From positions 112,636-176,635 of the forward strand of contig NZ_RBRE01000035.1 of the NCBI RefSeq assembly GCF_003700275.1: DNA of 64,000 bases, given 5' to 3'. This stretch comes from Pseudomonas cichorii (lineage in GTDB: Bacteria > Pseudomonadota > Gammaproteobacteria > Pseudomonadales > Pseudomonadaceae). This document shows positions 45,532 to 55,233 of the stretch, piece after piece. The translations under genes were made by a program, and so were the position numbers. Below the pieces are notes generated by a model, which searched no databases, was not told the origin of the DNA, and worked only from the letters and a program-made list of their open reading frames with translations. Position 1 is the first letter of the stretch; the number at the start of each line of letters is the position of its first letter.

Positions 45532-47892
45532 ATGTCGCGCTTCCCTGCATTGCCGACTCTGGCCCTGGCCATCATGCTGCCGATGGACAATATTCTGGCC
45601 TCTGAAACGGCAGGTAACCTGCACACCGCACGCTACAGCATCGCTGCCCAGCCGCTGGCTTCGGCGCTGGCGCAGTTTGCCCGGCAGAACCGGCTGCAAT
45701 TGAGCTTCGATGCCGGGTTGGCTCAAGGCAAGCAGGCTCCCGCCGTCAATGGCCAGCTCAGTGAGCGCGATGCACTGGCACAGCTACTCAAGGGCTCGGG
45801 ACTGGCCTGGACGCTGACTGATGACCGCACGCTGCTGCTGTTCGCGCAACCTGACAGCGGTTCGCTTGATCTGGCGCCTTCGCTCATCACGTCCGATGCA
45901 TTCATCGAACATGCCGACGGCGCAGTACAGGGTTATCGGGCCACTCGCAGTGCCACCGGCAGCAAGACCGATACGGCCCTGCGCGACATGCCGCAATCGA
46001 TTCAGGTGGTGTCGCGCAAAGTGATCGAGGACCAGCAGGCCAATAATCTCGCGGACGCCTTGACCAATGTCAGCAGCGTGCAGCGCAGTAATTCCCATGG
46101 TGGCTCGTCAGAGAGCTTCGTGATTCGTGGCTTCAAGGCCACCAACTATGCGGTCGACGGCATGCTGATCAACCCGCTGGCTTCGCGCCCCGAGGCACTG
46201 CGCGATCTGGCCAATGTCGAACGCGCCGAAGTCCTCAAAGGCCCGGCATCGGTGCTGTATGGCCGCGGCAATCCGGGTGGACTGATCAATCTGGTCACCC
46301 GCAGGCCCGCTTTCACCCCGGAGGCCGAGGTCAAGGTTCAGGCGGGCTCTTATGACTTCTACCGCCTGGAAGCGAACGCCAGTGGCCCGCTGGACCAAGC
46401 CGGAACCCTCGCCGGACGCATGACCGCCGCCACCCAGACCGAGCGTGGTTTTCGCGATACCTTTCGCGACAGCAAGCGCACCTATCTGGCGCCATCTTTG
46501 CGCTGGGAGCCCAGTGAGTCGACCCGTATCGATGGCGGCATGGAATACATCGACCAGACCAGCCCGTTTGATCGCGGGCTGATTCCGGTCAACGGCAAGA
46601 TCGACATGAATGCCGACCGCTATCTGGGCGAAGCCTGGGCGCGGGACAAGGCCAACAAGTTTGCACTCTGGTATCGCGCCGAGCATGACGTCAATGAATG
46701 GCTGACCCTGCGCCAGATGACTCGCTGGGACCAGTCGCACAAGGATCGTTATGTCGTCGACTTGCGCGGCATTGGTGACGATGACCGTACCCTGGCCCGC
46801 CGTGCCACCGACGGCGAGGAACGGATCAAGACCCTGGACATGCAGTTTGAAGCCATCGCCCGCTTCGCCACTGGCGGCCTGGCGCATACGTTGCTGGCCG
46901 GATTCGAGTATATCGACGGCAAGCGCCGCAGCCGCAGCGACCGGGCCTCCCTTGCCTCCATCGATATTTTCAATCCGGTCTACGGCGCGACACCGGGGCC
47001 TTTTGCATTCAGTGAAAAAGCCAGTTTCGACCTGACCGCCTACAGCTTTTACCTGCAGGATCAAATCGACCTGAATGAACAATGGAAGTTGATCGTCGGT
47101 GCCCGTTACGACGATACCCGACAGAAAAACACGACCCTCGGTACTGCCGACATCACCCGAACCGATGTCGATCCCGCTAAAGTCTCGCCAAGGGTCGGAC
47201 TGGTTTATCAGCCCACCGACTGGCTCTCGCTTTACGGCAGCTACAGCACCTCGTTCGCGCCACAGAGCGATATCCAGCGCAATGGCCGCCCGCTGGACCC
47301 GGAGGAAGGCGTTCAGTATGAAGTCGGCGCAAGATTCGAGCTGATTCCGGAGCGCCTGAGCGCCACATTGTCGGCCTTCGAGATCACACGCCAGAACGTG
47401 GCCGCGACCGATCCAGATGACGATAACTATTCGCTACAGACCGGCGAGCAGCGGGTACGCGGTGTCGAACTGGACGTCAGCGGTACACCGCTGGAAGGCT
47501 GGGAAATCATTGGCAATATCAGCGCGCTGAATGCCGAAGTGACCAAGGACACTACCATTGAGGTCGGCAACAAGCTTGAAGGTGTGCCGACCCTGAGCGG
47601 TTCGCTGTGGTCCAGCTATCAGTTGCAGGAAGGACAGTTGAAGGGGCTGGGCTTTGGTGCCGGGGTGATTGCCGTCGGCGAGCGTCAGGGTGATATCGAT
47701 AACAGCTATGACGCAGGCGGCTATGCGCGGGTCGACGCCAGCGTGTTCTATGACCTGGATGAAAACATTCGGGTATCGCTCAATGGCCGCAACCTTACGG
47801 ACCGCAAATACATCGAAACCGTCGCCGGCACCGACGGTAACTATGCGGGGGCACCGGCATCGGTTGTCGCGACCCTGAGTGCCAGGTTCTAG
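45532..47892 (+). CDS. TonB-dependent siderophore transducer with STN domain
   Basis: 786 aa. Leader to about 24, then an STN signalling domain (about 30-105: ARYSIAAQPLASALAQFARQNRLQLSFDAGL...LTDDRTLLLF). Plug about 140-270 (RDMPQSIQVVSRKVIEDQQ, FVIRGFKATNYAVDGM, GPASVLYGRGNPGGLINLVTRRP). The barrel ends with the outer-membrane signature ATLSARF. The STN domain contacts the periplasmic part of FecR, completing a FpvA/FecA/FoxA-type cascade. The ligand is unknown; the layout favours a hydroxamate or ferric-chelate xenosiderophore. Confidence 0.93.
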   Translation: MSRFPALPTLALAIMLPMDNILASETAGNLHTARYSIAAQPLASALAQFARQNRLQLSFDAGLAQGKQAPAVNGQLSERDALAQLLKGSGLAWTLTDDRTLLLFAQPDSGSLDLAPSLITSDAFIEHADGAVQGYRATRSATGSKTDTALRDMPQSIQVVSRKVIEDQQANNLADALTNVSSVQRSNSHGGSSESFVIRGFKATNYAVDGMLINPLASRPEALRDLANVERAEVLKGPASVLYGRGNPGGLINLVTRRPAFTPEAEVKVQAGSYDFYRLEANASGPLDQAGTLAGRMTAATQTERGFRDTFRDSKRTYLAPSLRWEPSESTRIDGGMEYIDQTSPFDRGLIPVNGKIDMNADRYLGEAWARDKANKFALWYRAEHDVNEWLTLRQMTRWDQSHKDRYVVDLRGIGDDDRTLARRATDGEERIKTLDMQFEAIARFATGGLAHTLLAGFEYIDGKRRSRSDRASLASIDIFNPVYGATPGPFAFSEKASFDLTAYSFYLQDQIDLNEQWKLIVGARYDDTRQKNTTLGTADITRTDVDPAKVSPRVGLVYQPTDWLSLYGSYSTSFAPQSDIQRNGRPLDPEEGVQYEVGARFELIPERLSATLSAFEITRQNVAATDPDDDNYSLQTGEQRVRGVELDVSGTPLEGWEIIGNISALNAEVTKDTTIEVGNKLEGVPTLSGSLWSSYQLQEGQLKGLGFGAGVIAVGERQGDIDNSYDAGGYARVDASVFYDLDENIRVSLNGRNLTDRKYIETVAGTDGNYAGAPASVVATLSARF

Positions 47893-47895
47893 GTT

Positions 47896-47988
47896 GGGTT
47901 ATTCGGGGTCTTCACGCTTGTCCAGACCAGTGCGCAGGAAGATCCCATCCATTCGCTGTATGGCGTGGGCTACAAACTGGAACTTTGA
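47896..47988 (+). pseudogene. C-terminal remnant of an OmpR-family response regulator
   Basis: The only readable part is DPIHSLYGVGYKLEL followed by TGA at 47986. This matches the end of winged-helix response regulators (IHTVRGVGYRLE pattern). Upstream, the frame quickly loses similarity, and an in-frame TAG at 47890-47892 (the receptor stop) cuts it. Either a gene scar or a chance match; I favour a scar. Confidence 0.45.
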
Positions 47989-48058
47989 CTCGTAGCGACG
48001 CTGGCACTGGTATGATCCGCTTTTGCTCTGCAGCACTGAAACCGTTTAAGGATCCTTC

Positions 48059-49345
48059 ATGGCCAGCCATTCACAACGTGTCGCCATCGTCATCCCGGCA
48101 AGATACGCATCCACCCGCCTGCCCGGTAAGCCGCTTGCCGATATAGCCGGCAAACCCATGGTGCAGCATGTCTATGAGCGCGCTCTGCAAACCGGGATTG
48201 CCGACACTGTGGTAATTGCCACCGACGATCAACGGGTTGCCGACGCGGCCCGCAGCTTTGGCGCGACCTGCGTCATGACCAGCGCAGAGCATCCTTCGGG
48301 CACCGACCGGCTGGCTGAAGTCATGGGCCAGATTGATGCCGACATCTACGTCAACCTGCAAGGCGACGAGCCGCTGGTAAGACCCGCCGATATCGTCACG
48401 CTGGTGAGCGGCATGCGCGCCGATCCGTCGGTTCAGGTCGGTACGCTCTGCCATCCGATAGACTCGGCCGAAGCCGGCAATCCCAATACCGTCAAGGTGG
48501 TGCTGGCGGACAACGGCAATGCGCTGTACTTCAGCCGGTCGCCGATTCCCTATCCGCGTGACGGCGAAGTGGCCACTTACCTCAAGCATGTCGGGGTCTA
48601 CGCCTACCGCCGCGAAGTATTGGCCAGCTACTCGGGCCTGACCCAGCCAATGATCGAACACGCCGAAAAACTCGAACAGTTGCGCCTGCTGACCGCCGGC
48701 TTCTGCATTCGCGCCTGGGTGGTCGAGCCGACCGGTCCTGGCGTCGACACCCCTGAATGCCTGGAAAAGGTCCGTGCCCTGATGGCCGGCCAGGAACTGC
48801 CAGGCCTGCCTGCATTGGCCGATATTCGTCTGGTCATCACCGATGTCGACGGCGTACTGACCGATGGCGGGATTTTCTATGATGCCACCGGCGAATGCCT
48901 GAAACGCTTCCACGTCCGCGATGGCATGGGCATGCGCATGCTTGAGGAAAACGGCGTGCGCGTGGCCGTCCTGTCCGGACGTGACTCGGCCACCTTGCGC
49001 AAGCGCGTGGCAGACCTGGGCGTCGAACTCTGTCAGTTCGGTATCAAGGATAAAAAGGCCGCCTGCGAGCAATTGATGGCTGCAGCAGGCGTGACCGCCA
49101 GGCAGACGGCCTGCATCGGCGATGACTCCATCGACCTGCCGGCATTCGCTGCCTGTGGCCTTTCGTTTGCGGTTGCCGACGCGCCGGTCTACGTGCAGCA
49201 GCAAGCTTCCCATGTGCTGCAACGTTCCGGCGGGACCGGGGCATTCCGGGAAGTTTCCGATGCGATCCTGATCGCCCAGGGCAAGGCCGACGTGCTTGGC
49301 TCAGCCGCTGGCTATGCCTCGGTCATGGCCAAGATGGCCCAGTAA
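48059..49345 (+). CDS. Fused CMP-Kdo synthetase / Kdo-8-P phosphatase
   Basis: 428 aa. Residues 1 to about 248 are KdsB (IPARYASTRLPGKPLADI at about 12-29, VNLQGDEPLV, and HVGVYAYRRE). Residues about 255-428 are KdsC, a C0-type HAD phosphatase with motif I DVDGVLTDGG at 262-271 and GDDSIDLP at about 354-361. The first domain activates Kdo to CMP-Kdo and the second dephosphorylates Kdo-8-P. Pseudomonads normally encode these as two separate proteins at two loci, so this is probably an extra copy. It may serve a capsule, glycan or flagellin-glycan pathway, or use another ulosonic acid. Confidence 0.88.
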   Translation: MASHSQRVAIVIPARYASTRLPGKPLADIAGKPMVQHVYERALQTGIADTVVIATDDQRVADAARSFGATCVMTSAEHPSGTDRLAEVMGQIDADIYVNLQGDEPLVRPADIVTLVSGMRADPSVQVGTLCHPIDSAEAGNPNTVKVVLADNGNALYFSRSPIPYPRDGEVATYLKHVGVYAYRREVLASYSGLTQPMIEHAEKLEQLRLLTAGFCIRAWVVEPTGPGVDTPECLEKVRALMAGQELPGLPALADIRLVITDVDGVLTDGGIFYDATGECLKRFHVRDGMGMRMLEENGVRVAVLSGRDSATLRKRVADLGVELCQFGIKDKKAACEQLMAAAGVTARQTACIGDDSIDLPAFAACGLSFAVADAPVYVQQQASHVLQRSGGTGAFREVSDAILIAQGKADVLGSAAGYASVMAKMAQ

Positions 49346-49349
49346 CAAC

Positions 49350-49384
49350 AAGGGCTCCCGCCCCGCTCGGGTGCGGGAGCCCTT
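49350..49384 (+). terminator. GC-rich terminator-like hairpin
   Basis: AAGGGCTCCCGC (49350-49361) pairs with GCGGGAGCCCTT (49373-49384), 5 bases after the fusion gene. Strong stem, no T-tract. Confidence 0.65.
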
Positions 49385-49490
49385 GCCTGGCTAACCACGC
49401 CGGGCATCAGCATTTACCCTGGACCATGGAACAACTCCCGCACAACGACCACTCAGGTTCAAACGAATCTTAGGCTGCGGGAGAGTATTC

Positions 49491-50669
49491 ATGGGCATTC
49501 AGTCCGCCAGGGCTTTCAAATACGTACAGGAATTTTCATGCATTGCCGAACGTTGCGAAGACAATTGCTGCAAGGGCAATTGGCGCATCGCGGTGAGCAA
49601 TCGCAGTCACGACTTGTATAGCCGGGACTTTCCCGAGCTGTTGAACCTGATCGTCAAGGACGATTCCGGTTACCAGATGAACAAGGCCGGCGGCCAGTGC
49701 GGTGCGCTGCAAGGCGGACGTTGCCAGATACATGCTGAACAGGGTGAACAGGTCCTCACGGACACCTGCGCCAATTACCCTCGCATGTATCGCCGCATCA
49801 ATAACTCGCTGGTGAAGTCCGCAACCATGAGCTGCCCTGAAGTCGCCCGTATCGGGCTGTTTGGTGAAACCCCATTCCAGATTGAAGAAGGTCCGCAAGA
49901 CGATCACCACCTCTACGCCGCCGCCAATCAGGAGTTTCCAGGCATCGATCAGACGCAGTGGCGCTCGGTGGTGGAATCGCTTCTGCAGATTACCCTGTCG
50001 AAACAACTACCGGTAGGCGAAGTATTGCTGCGCCTCTACGACATCTCAGCGCAACTTTCGGAGCTGCCGCATTCACGCTGGATCGAACAGATCCCGAAGT
50101 TGAACGAGCATACCGTGCACCATCCACAACAGAGCGATGAACAGATCCTGGCCGATCCCCTGCTGATCGTCCTGATCAATATCCTCAACGCACCGGGCGC
50201 GCCCTCCTCCTTGCGCCAGCAGATTCTCACCGCATCGCTGATCGTGCCCGGCGCCACTCCGCTCCAGGCGCAATGGACGCTGCGCGCCGAGTATCGCCGC
50301 CTGTACAGCGAAAAACTGCAACACAGCCTGGACCTGATCCTCAAGCGCTTCATCGCTGCCGAAATGACCCGCACCGGCTTCCCGTTCATTTCCAACACCA
50401 GTGCCGGACAGGATTACGGCTTGAGCCTGACCGAATGGGCGACCACCCTGGCCATCCGCACCTTGACCCTGCGCAACCTGTTGATCGCCCATTGCGATGT
50501 GAACAACCAGTTGGCACCAGACAAACAGCAAACCGTCGATCTGGTCTACCGCTTCTGCCGGGCCGCCAGCCATAACGCGGTAACCGCCGCCGAGCGAACC
50601 TTGCGCAATGCGATCACCGAGAAAGGCATTGCGTATCTGCACACCCTGATCAGGCAAGTGGATGCCTGA
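49491..50669 (+). CDS. fliB: FliB-like flagellin lysine-N-methylase family protein
   Basis: 392 aa. The Cys-rich N-terminal half is typical of FliB: FSCIAERCEDNCCKGNW (about 15-31), GGQCGALQGGRCQIH (about 66-80), TDTCANYPRMYRR and SATMSCPEVAR (about 123). Together these can hold an Fe-S cluster. FliB methylates surface lysines of flagellin. No flagellar genes are in the window; its neighbour is the Kdo fusion gene, so both might modify surface structures. The function is by family. Confidence 0.78.
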   Translation: MGIQSARAFKYVQEFSCIAERCEDNCCKGNWRIAVSNRSHDLYSRDFPELLNLIVKDDSGYQMNKAGGQCGALQGGRCQIHAEQGEQVLTDTCANYPRMYRRINNSLVKSATMSCPEVARIGLFGETPFQIEEGPQDDHHLYAAANQEFPGIDQTQWRSVVESLLQITLSKQLPVGEVLLRLYDISAQLSELPHSRWIEQIPKLNEHTVHHPQQSDEQILADPLLIVLINILNAPGAPSSLRQQILTASLIVPGATPLQAQWTLRAEYRRLYSEKLQHSLDLILKRFIAAEMTRTGFPFISNTSAGQDYGLSLTEWATTLAIRTLTLRNLLIAHCDVNNQLAPDKQQTVDLVYRFCRAASHNAVTAAERTLRNAITEKGIAYLHTLIRQVDA

Positions 50670-50805
50670 CGCCGTCATGCAGGCAACCCGAGCCCTGTCA
50701 CAAACGGGACCCGGATTGCCTGCCCGAGCCGTTTCATAGATCCAGATCAATGAAGGCGACCGGCAAGGCGATTACCGTTCGCGACTTTTTGCGACCGACA
50801 CCGCC

Positions 50806-52134
50806 ATGACAGCCTTTACCCCGGAACTGCTTGCCCCCGCCGGCACCCTGAAAAACATGCGTTACGCCTTCGCCTACGGCGCCGATGCGGTGTATGCCGG
50901 TCAGCCGCGCTACAGCTTGCGGGTACGCAACAACGAATTCGATCATGCCAACCTGGAACTCGGCATTCGTGAAGCACAGGCGCAAGGCAAGCGCTTCTAC
51001 GTGGTAGTGAACATCGCGCCGCACAACGCCAAGCTCAAGACCTTCCTCAAGGACCTGGAGCCAGTGATTGCCATGGTCCCGGATGCGTTGATCATGTCCG
51101 ACCCCGGCTTGATCATGCTGGTGCGCAAACACTTCCCGCAGATGCCTGTCCATCTGTCGGTACAGGCCAATACCGTGAACTGGGCCAGTGTCGAGTTCTG
51201 GCAGCAGCAAGGCCTGAGCCGGATCATTCTGTCCAGAGAGCTGTCGCTGGAAGAAATCGACGAAATACGCCAGCAGGTTCCCGCCATGGAACTGGAGGTA
51301 TTCGTTCATGGCGCGCTGTGCATGGCCTATTCCGGGCGCTGTCTGCTGTCGGGCTATATCAACAGGCGCGACGCCAACCAGGGCAGTTGCACCAATGCCT
51401 GTCGCTGGGAATATTCGGCTCAGGAAGCCACGCAAAACCTCACCGGCGACATCGTGCAGACCTTTGCGCCCGAACCCGAACCGACCCTGGGTGCAGGCGC
51501 GCCAACCGATCAGGTTTTCCTGCTCCAGGAAGCCAATCGTCCGGGTGAATTGCTGCCTGCCTTCGAGGACGAGCACGGCACCTACATCATGAACTCCAAG
51601 GATCTGCGCGCCGTGCAGCATGTCGAGCGCCTGACCCACATGGGCGTGCATTCGCTGAAGATCGAAGGCCGGACCAAATCGCATTTCTATTGCGCCCGCA
51701 CCACTCAGGTTTATCGGCGCGCCATCGACGACGCGGTGGCCGGTCGCGCCTTCGACCGCAGCCTGATGACCGACCTCGAATCCCTCGCCCAGCGCGGCTA
51801 CACCGAAGGCTTCCTGCGCCGTCATGTGCATGACGAATACCAGAACTACCAGAACGGCAGCTCGGTGTCAGAACAGCAACAGTTTGTCGGCGAACTGACC
51901 GGTGAACGTCGGGATCGCCTGGCTGAAGTCAAAGTCAAGAACCGCTTCAGCCTGGGTGATCATCTGGAATTGATGACGCCCAGGGGCAACTTCCACTTCG
52001 ATCTGCATCAATTGCAGAACAGCAAGGGCGAAAGCATCAACGTCGCGCCAGGGGATGGGCATGTTGTGTACCTGCCGATTCCAGAAGAAGTGGAGTTGAG
52101 GTTCGGGTTGTTGATGCGGGATGTGCGGGGATAA
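50806..52134 (+). CDS. trhP: tRNA uridine-34 hydroxylation protein, peptidase U32 family (YegQ)
   Basis: 442 aa, close to the 453 aa of E. coli YegQ/TrhP. Starts LLAPAGTLKNMRYAFAYGADAVYAG. The U32 signature EVFVHGALCMAYSGRCLLSGY lies at about 165-185, followed by a Cys cluster (NQGSCTNACRW). TrhP makes 5-hydroxyuridine at tRNA position 34 with prephenate. Stand-alone gene. Confidence 0.9.
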   Translation: MTAFTPELLAPAGTLKNMRYAFAYGADAVYAGQPRYSLRVRNNEFDHANLELGIREAQAQGKRFYVVVNIAPHNAKLKTFLKDLEPVIAMVPDALIMSDPGLIMLVRKHFPQMPVHLSVQANTVNWASVEFWQQQGLSRIILSRELSLEEIDEIRQQVPAMELEVFVHGALCMAYSGRCLLSGYINRRDANQGSCTNACRWEYSAQEATQNLTGDIVQTFAPEPEPTLGAGAPTDQVFLLQEANRPGELLPAFEDEHGTYIMNSKDLRAVQHVERLTHMGVHSLKIEGRTKSHFYCARTTQVYRRAIDDAVAGRAFDRSLMTDLESLAQRGYTEGFLRRHVHDEYQNYQNGSSVSEQQQFVGELTGERRDRLAEVKVKNRFSLGDHLELMTPRGNFHFDLHQLQNSKGESINVAPGDGHVVYLPIPEEVELRFGLLMRDVRG

Positions 52135-52173
52135 GCGACAGACTCAGCTCCGGGGCCGCAGGTTTCGTCTTCT

Positions 52174-52197
52174 GGCCCGGCAAGCGGATGCCGGGCC
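52174..52197. terminator. GC hairpin after trhP
   Basis: GGCCCGGCA (52174-52182) pairs with TGCCGGGCC (52189-52197). No T-tract, so it is REP-like or a weak terminator. Confidence 0.55.
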
Positions 52198-52359
52198 GGA
52201 TGACTGAATACCGCAGGGGCCAAACCCTCATTTATCAATCCTGCTCATATGCTCTAGCAGCCAGATGGCATAGAGCCTCTCGAAGTGCGTGCTACCGTTC
52301 CAGCAGTGTTGCGCAACTGAAACACTGGAGTCCTTCCCCCACGAGATGGCTGGATAATC

Positions 52360-52845
52360 ATGGAATTGCAGATTAACGACAAGACCTATCAGGTTCAGGC
52401 CGATGGCGATACTCCCCTGCTCTGGGTAATTCGCGATGAACTCGGACTGACCGGAACCAAGTACGGTTGTGGCCTCGCCCAGTGCGGGGCCTGTTCCGTA
52501 CTGGTCGACGGAATGGCTGTGCGCTCGTGCGTCACGCCGGTAGAGGGCGTGATCGGCCGCAGGATCACAACGATTGAAGCCATCGAAGAGGATGCCGTTG
52601 GCAAGCGCGTCGTCGCGGCCTGGGTCAAGCATCAAGTCCCGCAATGTGGCTACTGCCAGTCCGGCCAGGTAATGGCCGCGACGTCCTTGCTCAAGCAAAT
52701 CCCGCATCCCTCGGATGCAGAAATCGGCGCAGCGATGATCAATCTGTGTCGCTGTGGGACCTACAACTTCATCAACAGCGCAGTGCATGAAGTGGCCGGT
52801 GAGCAAGTCACCCAGTTCGCGCCTGCGGCTTCTGGCAAGTCCTAG
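52360..52845 (+). CDS. [2Fe-2S] subunit of a molybdenum hydroxylase (IorA-like)
   Basis: 161 aa. Plant-ferredoxin domain with YGCGLAQCGACSVLVDG (about 38-54) and a C-terminal four-Cys [2Fe-2S] domain (CGYCQSGQ at about 98-105, NLCRCGTY at about 128-135). Passes electrons from the molybdenum subunit to the cytochrome. First gene of a three-gene set. A GTTGCGCAAC palindrome (52308-52317) lies in its upstream region. Confidence 0.92.
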   Translation: MELQINDKTYQVQADGDTPLLWVIRDELGLTGTKYGCGLAQCGACSVLVDGMAVRSCVTPVEGVIGRRITTIEAIEEDAVGKRVVAAWVKHQVPQCGYCQSGQVMAATSLLKQIPHPSDAEIGAAMINLCRCGTYNFINSAVHEVAGEQVTQFAPAASGKS

Positions 52846-52948
52846 GATCTTCACGAGGCACAGACCTCGGAAACCAGGCCGCAAAACCGTGATCCAGAAC
52901 CTGAGCAATGGACGCTTCCTGAAGGGATGACGGCCAGAGGAAATCATA

Positions 52949-55216
52949 ATGACAAAGTTGGCGGACAGTCCCGACTCAAGCGAGGCGTTTCCGACCGGGG
53001 AAGCGATCAATATTTCTCGCCGGCGCTTCCTGATAGCGTCGGCAGGCACCATGGCTGGAGCGCTGGTCCTTGGCTTCGGCCTGCCGCTGGGCCAGGCGCG
53101 TGCCCAGGCCAGAGTGGCAACGGAAGTACCGGGGACCCGCGTGCCCGCCTTTCTCGAAATCCGGCCGGATAATACGATCCGCCTGCAAAGCCCCTTCGTC
53201 GAGGGCGGCCAGGGCATCTTCACCGCCATGGCGCAGATTGTCGGCGAAGAGCTGGATGCCGATCCTGCGACCTTTATCGTCGAAAACGCTTCTCCCGGCA
53301 GTGAATACGTGGTGCTTAGCAACGGCATGCGCATCACCGGCGGCAGCATGTCGGTGCGCATGAGTTATCCGACCATGCGCCGTCTCGGTGCCCTGACCCG
53401 TGCGATGTTGCTGCAGGCTGGCGCGGAGCGTCTGGGCGTGCCGGTCAGCGAGCTCACCACCCAGCCCGGCCAGGTCGTCCATGCGGCGTCCGGCAGAACC
53501 CTGAGCTATGGCGAACTGGCGTCACGCGCCATGGACCTGCCAGTGCCGGATCCGGACAGCGTCAAGCTCAAGGACCCGAGCCAGTTCCGCTGGATCGGCA
53601 AGCCGGTCAAACGCCTCGATGGCTACGAAAAGTCCACCGGCAAGACTATCTACACCATCGATTGTCGTGTCGATGACATGCTGCACGCCGCCGTTCAGCA
53701 CGCCCCGAGGCTGGGCCTGACGGTGGGCGCGATTCGCAACGAAGAACAGATCAAGGCCATGAAAGGCGTGCACTCCGTCCACCGCCTGCCCGGCGCTGTC
53801 GCCGTGGTGGCCGAGCGCTGGTGGAATGCCAAGCGTGCCGTCGAAGCCGTTCAGGTGGACTGGAAAGAGCCGGGGCCGGACTCGGAACTGCGCTACATGC
53901 CCGCCGATTTCTCCACGGCCGCGTTCAGTGAGCGACTGGCCAACGAACCCGGCGCAGGCCAGGACGACGAAGTGGTTGGCGAGACTGCCAAGGCTCTGGA
54001 TAGCGCACATACCGTAGTCAGCGCCACCTACTACAGCCAGTTTGTCCACCATGCGCAACTGGAGCCGCCTTCGGCCCTGGCGCGTTTCAACCAGGACGGC
54101 ACTCTGGACCTGTGGGTACCCAATCAGGCGCCGGATCTGTTCCTCGCCGATGTGGCCAAGCGCACCGGCCTTGAGCCGGCAAAAATCAATATTCACTCTC
54201 CGGTGCTGGGCGGATTCTTCGGGCGTCACTTTCTCTACAACACCGCCTGCCCGTATCCCCAGGCCCTGCAGTTGGCCAAGGAAGTCGGGCGGCCCGTCAA
54301 ACTGATCTGGAGCCGTGAAGAAGAGTTCCTGCGCGATGTATTGCGGCCCATGGCCGTGGTTCGCTTCCGCGCCGGGCTCGATGCCAAAGGCATGCCTGTC
54401 GCGCTGGAAGCCGTGAGCGCCACCGAAGGCCCCACCGAGGGCATCAGCAACAAGCAGGGAGAAAAGCTTGATCCAACAGCCCTCGAAGGTCTGGCCGGCA
54501 AGGTCTACGGGATTCCGAACCGCAGGATTGCCCAGCTGTATGTAAAGAGTCCGGTCATGCTCGGTTACTGGCGTTCGGTCGGCAATTCGATGAACGATTT
54601 CCTGTATGAAACCTTCCTCGACGAACTGGCCGACAAGGGCGGACAGGATCCTTATGAATTGCGCATGCACCTGTTGCAAGGCAATGAGCGACTGACCAAC
54701 CTGCTGCGCGCCGTCGGTGAGCTGTCCGGTGGCTGGAAGCGCGGCCCCTTCACAGCCGAGGATGGCACACGTCGCGCACGTGGCGTGGCCATGGCGTCAC
54801 CATTCGGCACCGAAACGGCGGTTATCGCCGAAGTTTCAATCAAGAACGGTCAGGTAAAGGTACACGACATCTGGCAGGCCATCGATCCGGGCAGCATCGT
54901 CAACCCGGCCATCATCGAAGCTCAGGTCAACGGAGCCGTCGCCCTCGGGCTTTCCCAGGTCCTGCTTGAAGAAGCGGTCTACGAGAAAGGTATTCCGGCG
55001 GCCCGCAACTACGACATGTATCCCATCCTGCCGCCCGATCGCATGGCCCGCGTGCATGTGAAGATCATCGAAAGTGGCGCCAAGATGGGCGGCATCGGCG
55101 AACCGCCGCTACCGGCCGTTCCGCCTGCCGTGGCCAATGCGGTCGCCAGGCTGACCGGCGAGCGGATCCGCAGCATGCCGCTGTCGCGCTACACCTTCAA
55201 AGACCAACAGGCCTGA
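52949..55216 (+). CDS. Molybdopterin-binding subunit of a periplasmic hydroxylase (IorB-like)
   Basis: 755 aa with a twin-arginine leader (RRRFLIASAGTMAGALVLGF at about 25-44). Two aldehyde-oxidase/xanthine-dehydrogenase MoCo domains follow. The active-site Glu lies in GGIGEPPLPAVPPAVANAV near the C-terminus. AGAGGAAA before the ATG is a good ribosome site. The family hydroxylates aldehydes or N-heterocycles (isoquinoline, nicotinate). The substrate here is unknown. Confidence 0.92.
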   Translation: MTKLADSPDSSEAFPTGEAINISRRRFLIASAGTMAGALVLGFGLPLGQARAQARVATEVPGTRVPAFLEIRPDNTIRLQSPFVEGGQGIFTAMAQIVGEELDADPATFIVENASPGSEYVVLSNGMRITGGSMSVRMSYPTMRRLGALTRAMLLQAGAERLGVPVSELTTQPGQVVHAASGRTLSYGELASRAMDLPVPDPDSVKLKDPSQFRWIGKPVKRLDGYEKSTGKTIYTIDCRVDDMLHAAVQHAPRLGLTVGAIRNEEQIKAMKGVHSVHRLPGAVAVVAERWWNAKRAVEAVQVDWKEPGPDSELRYMPADFSTAAFSERLANEPGAGQDDEVVGETAKALDSAHTVVSATYYSQFVHHAQLEPPSALARFNQDGTLDLWVPNQAPDLFLADVAKRTGLEPAKINIHSPVLGGFFGRHFLYNTACPYPQALQLAKEVGRPVKLIWSREEEFLRDVLRPMAVVRFRAGLDAKGMPVALEAVSATEGPTEGISNKQGEKLDPTALEGLAGKVYGIPNRRIAQLYVKSPVMLGYWRSVGNSMNDFLYETFLDELADKGGQDPYELRMHLLQGNERLTNLLRAVGELSGGWKRGPFTAEDGTRRARGVAMASPFGTETAVIAEVSIKNGQVKVHDIWQAIDPGSIVNPAIIEAQVNGAVALGLSQVLLEEAVYEKGIPAARNYDMYPILPPDRMARVHVKIIESGAKMGGIGEPPLPAVPPAVANAVARLTGERIRSMPLSRYTFKDQQA

Positions 55217-55233
55217 CACTTCGGATCTCACAG

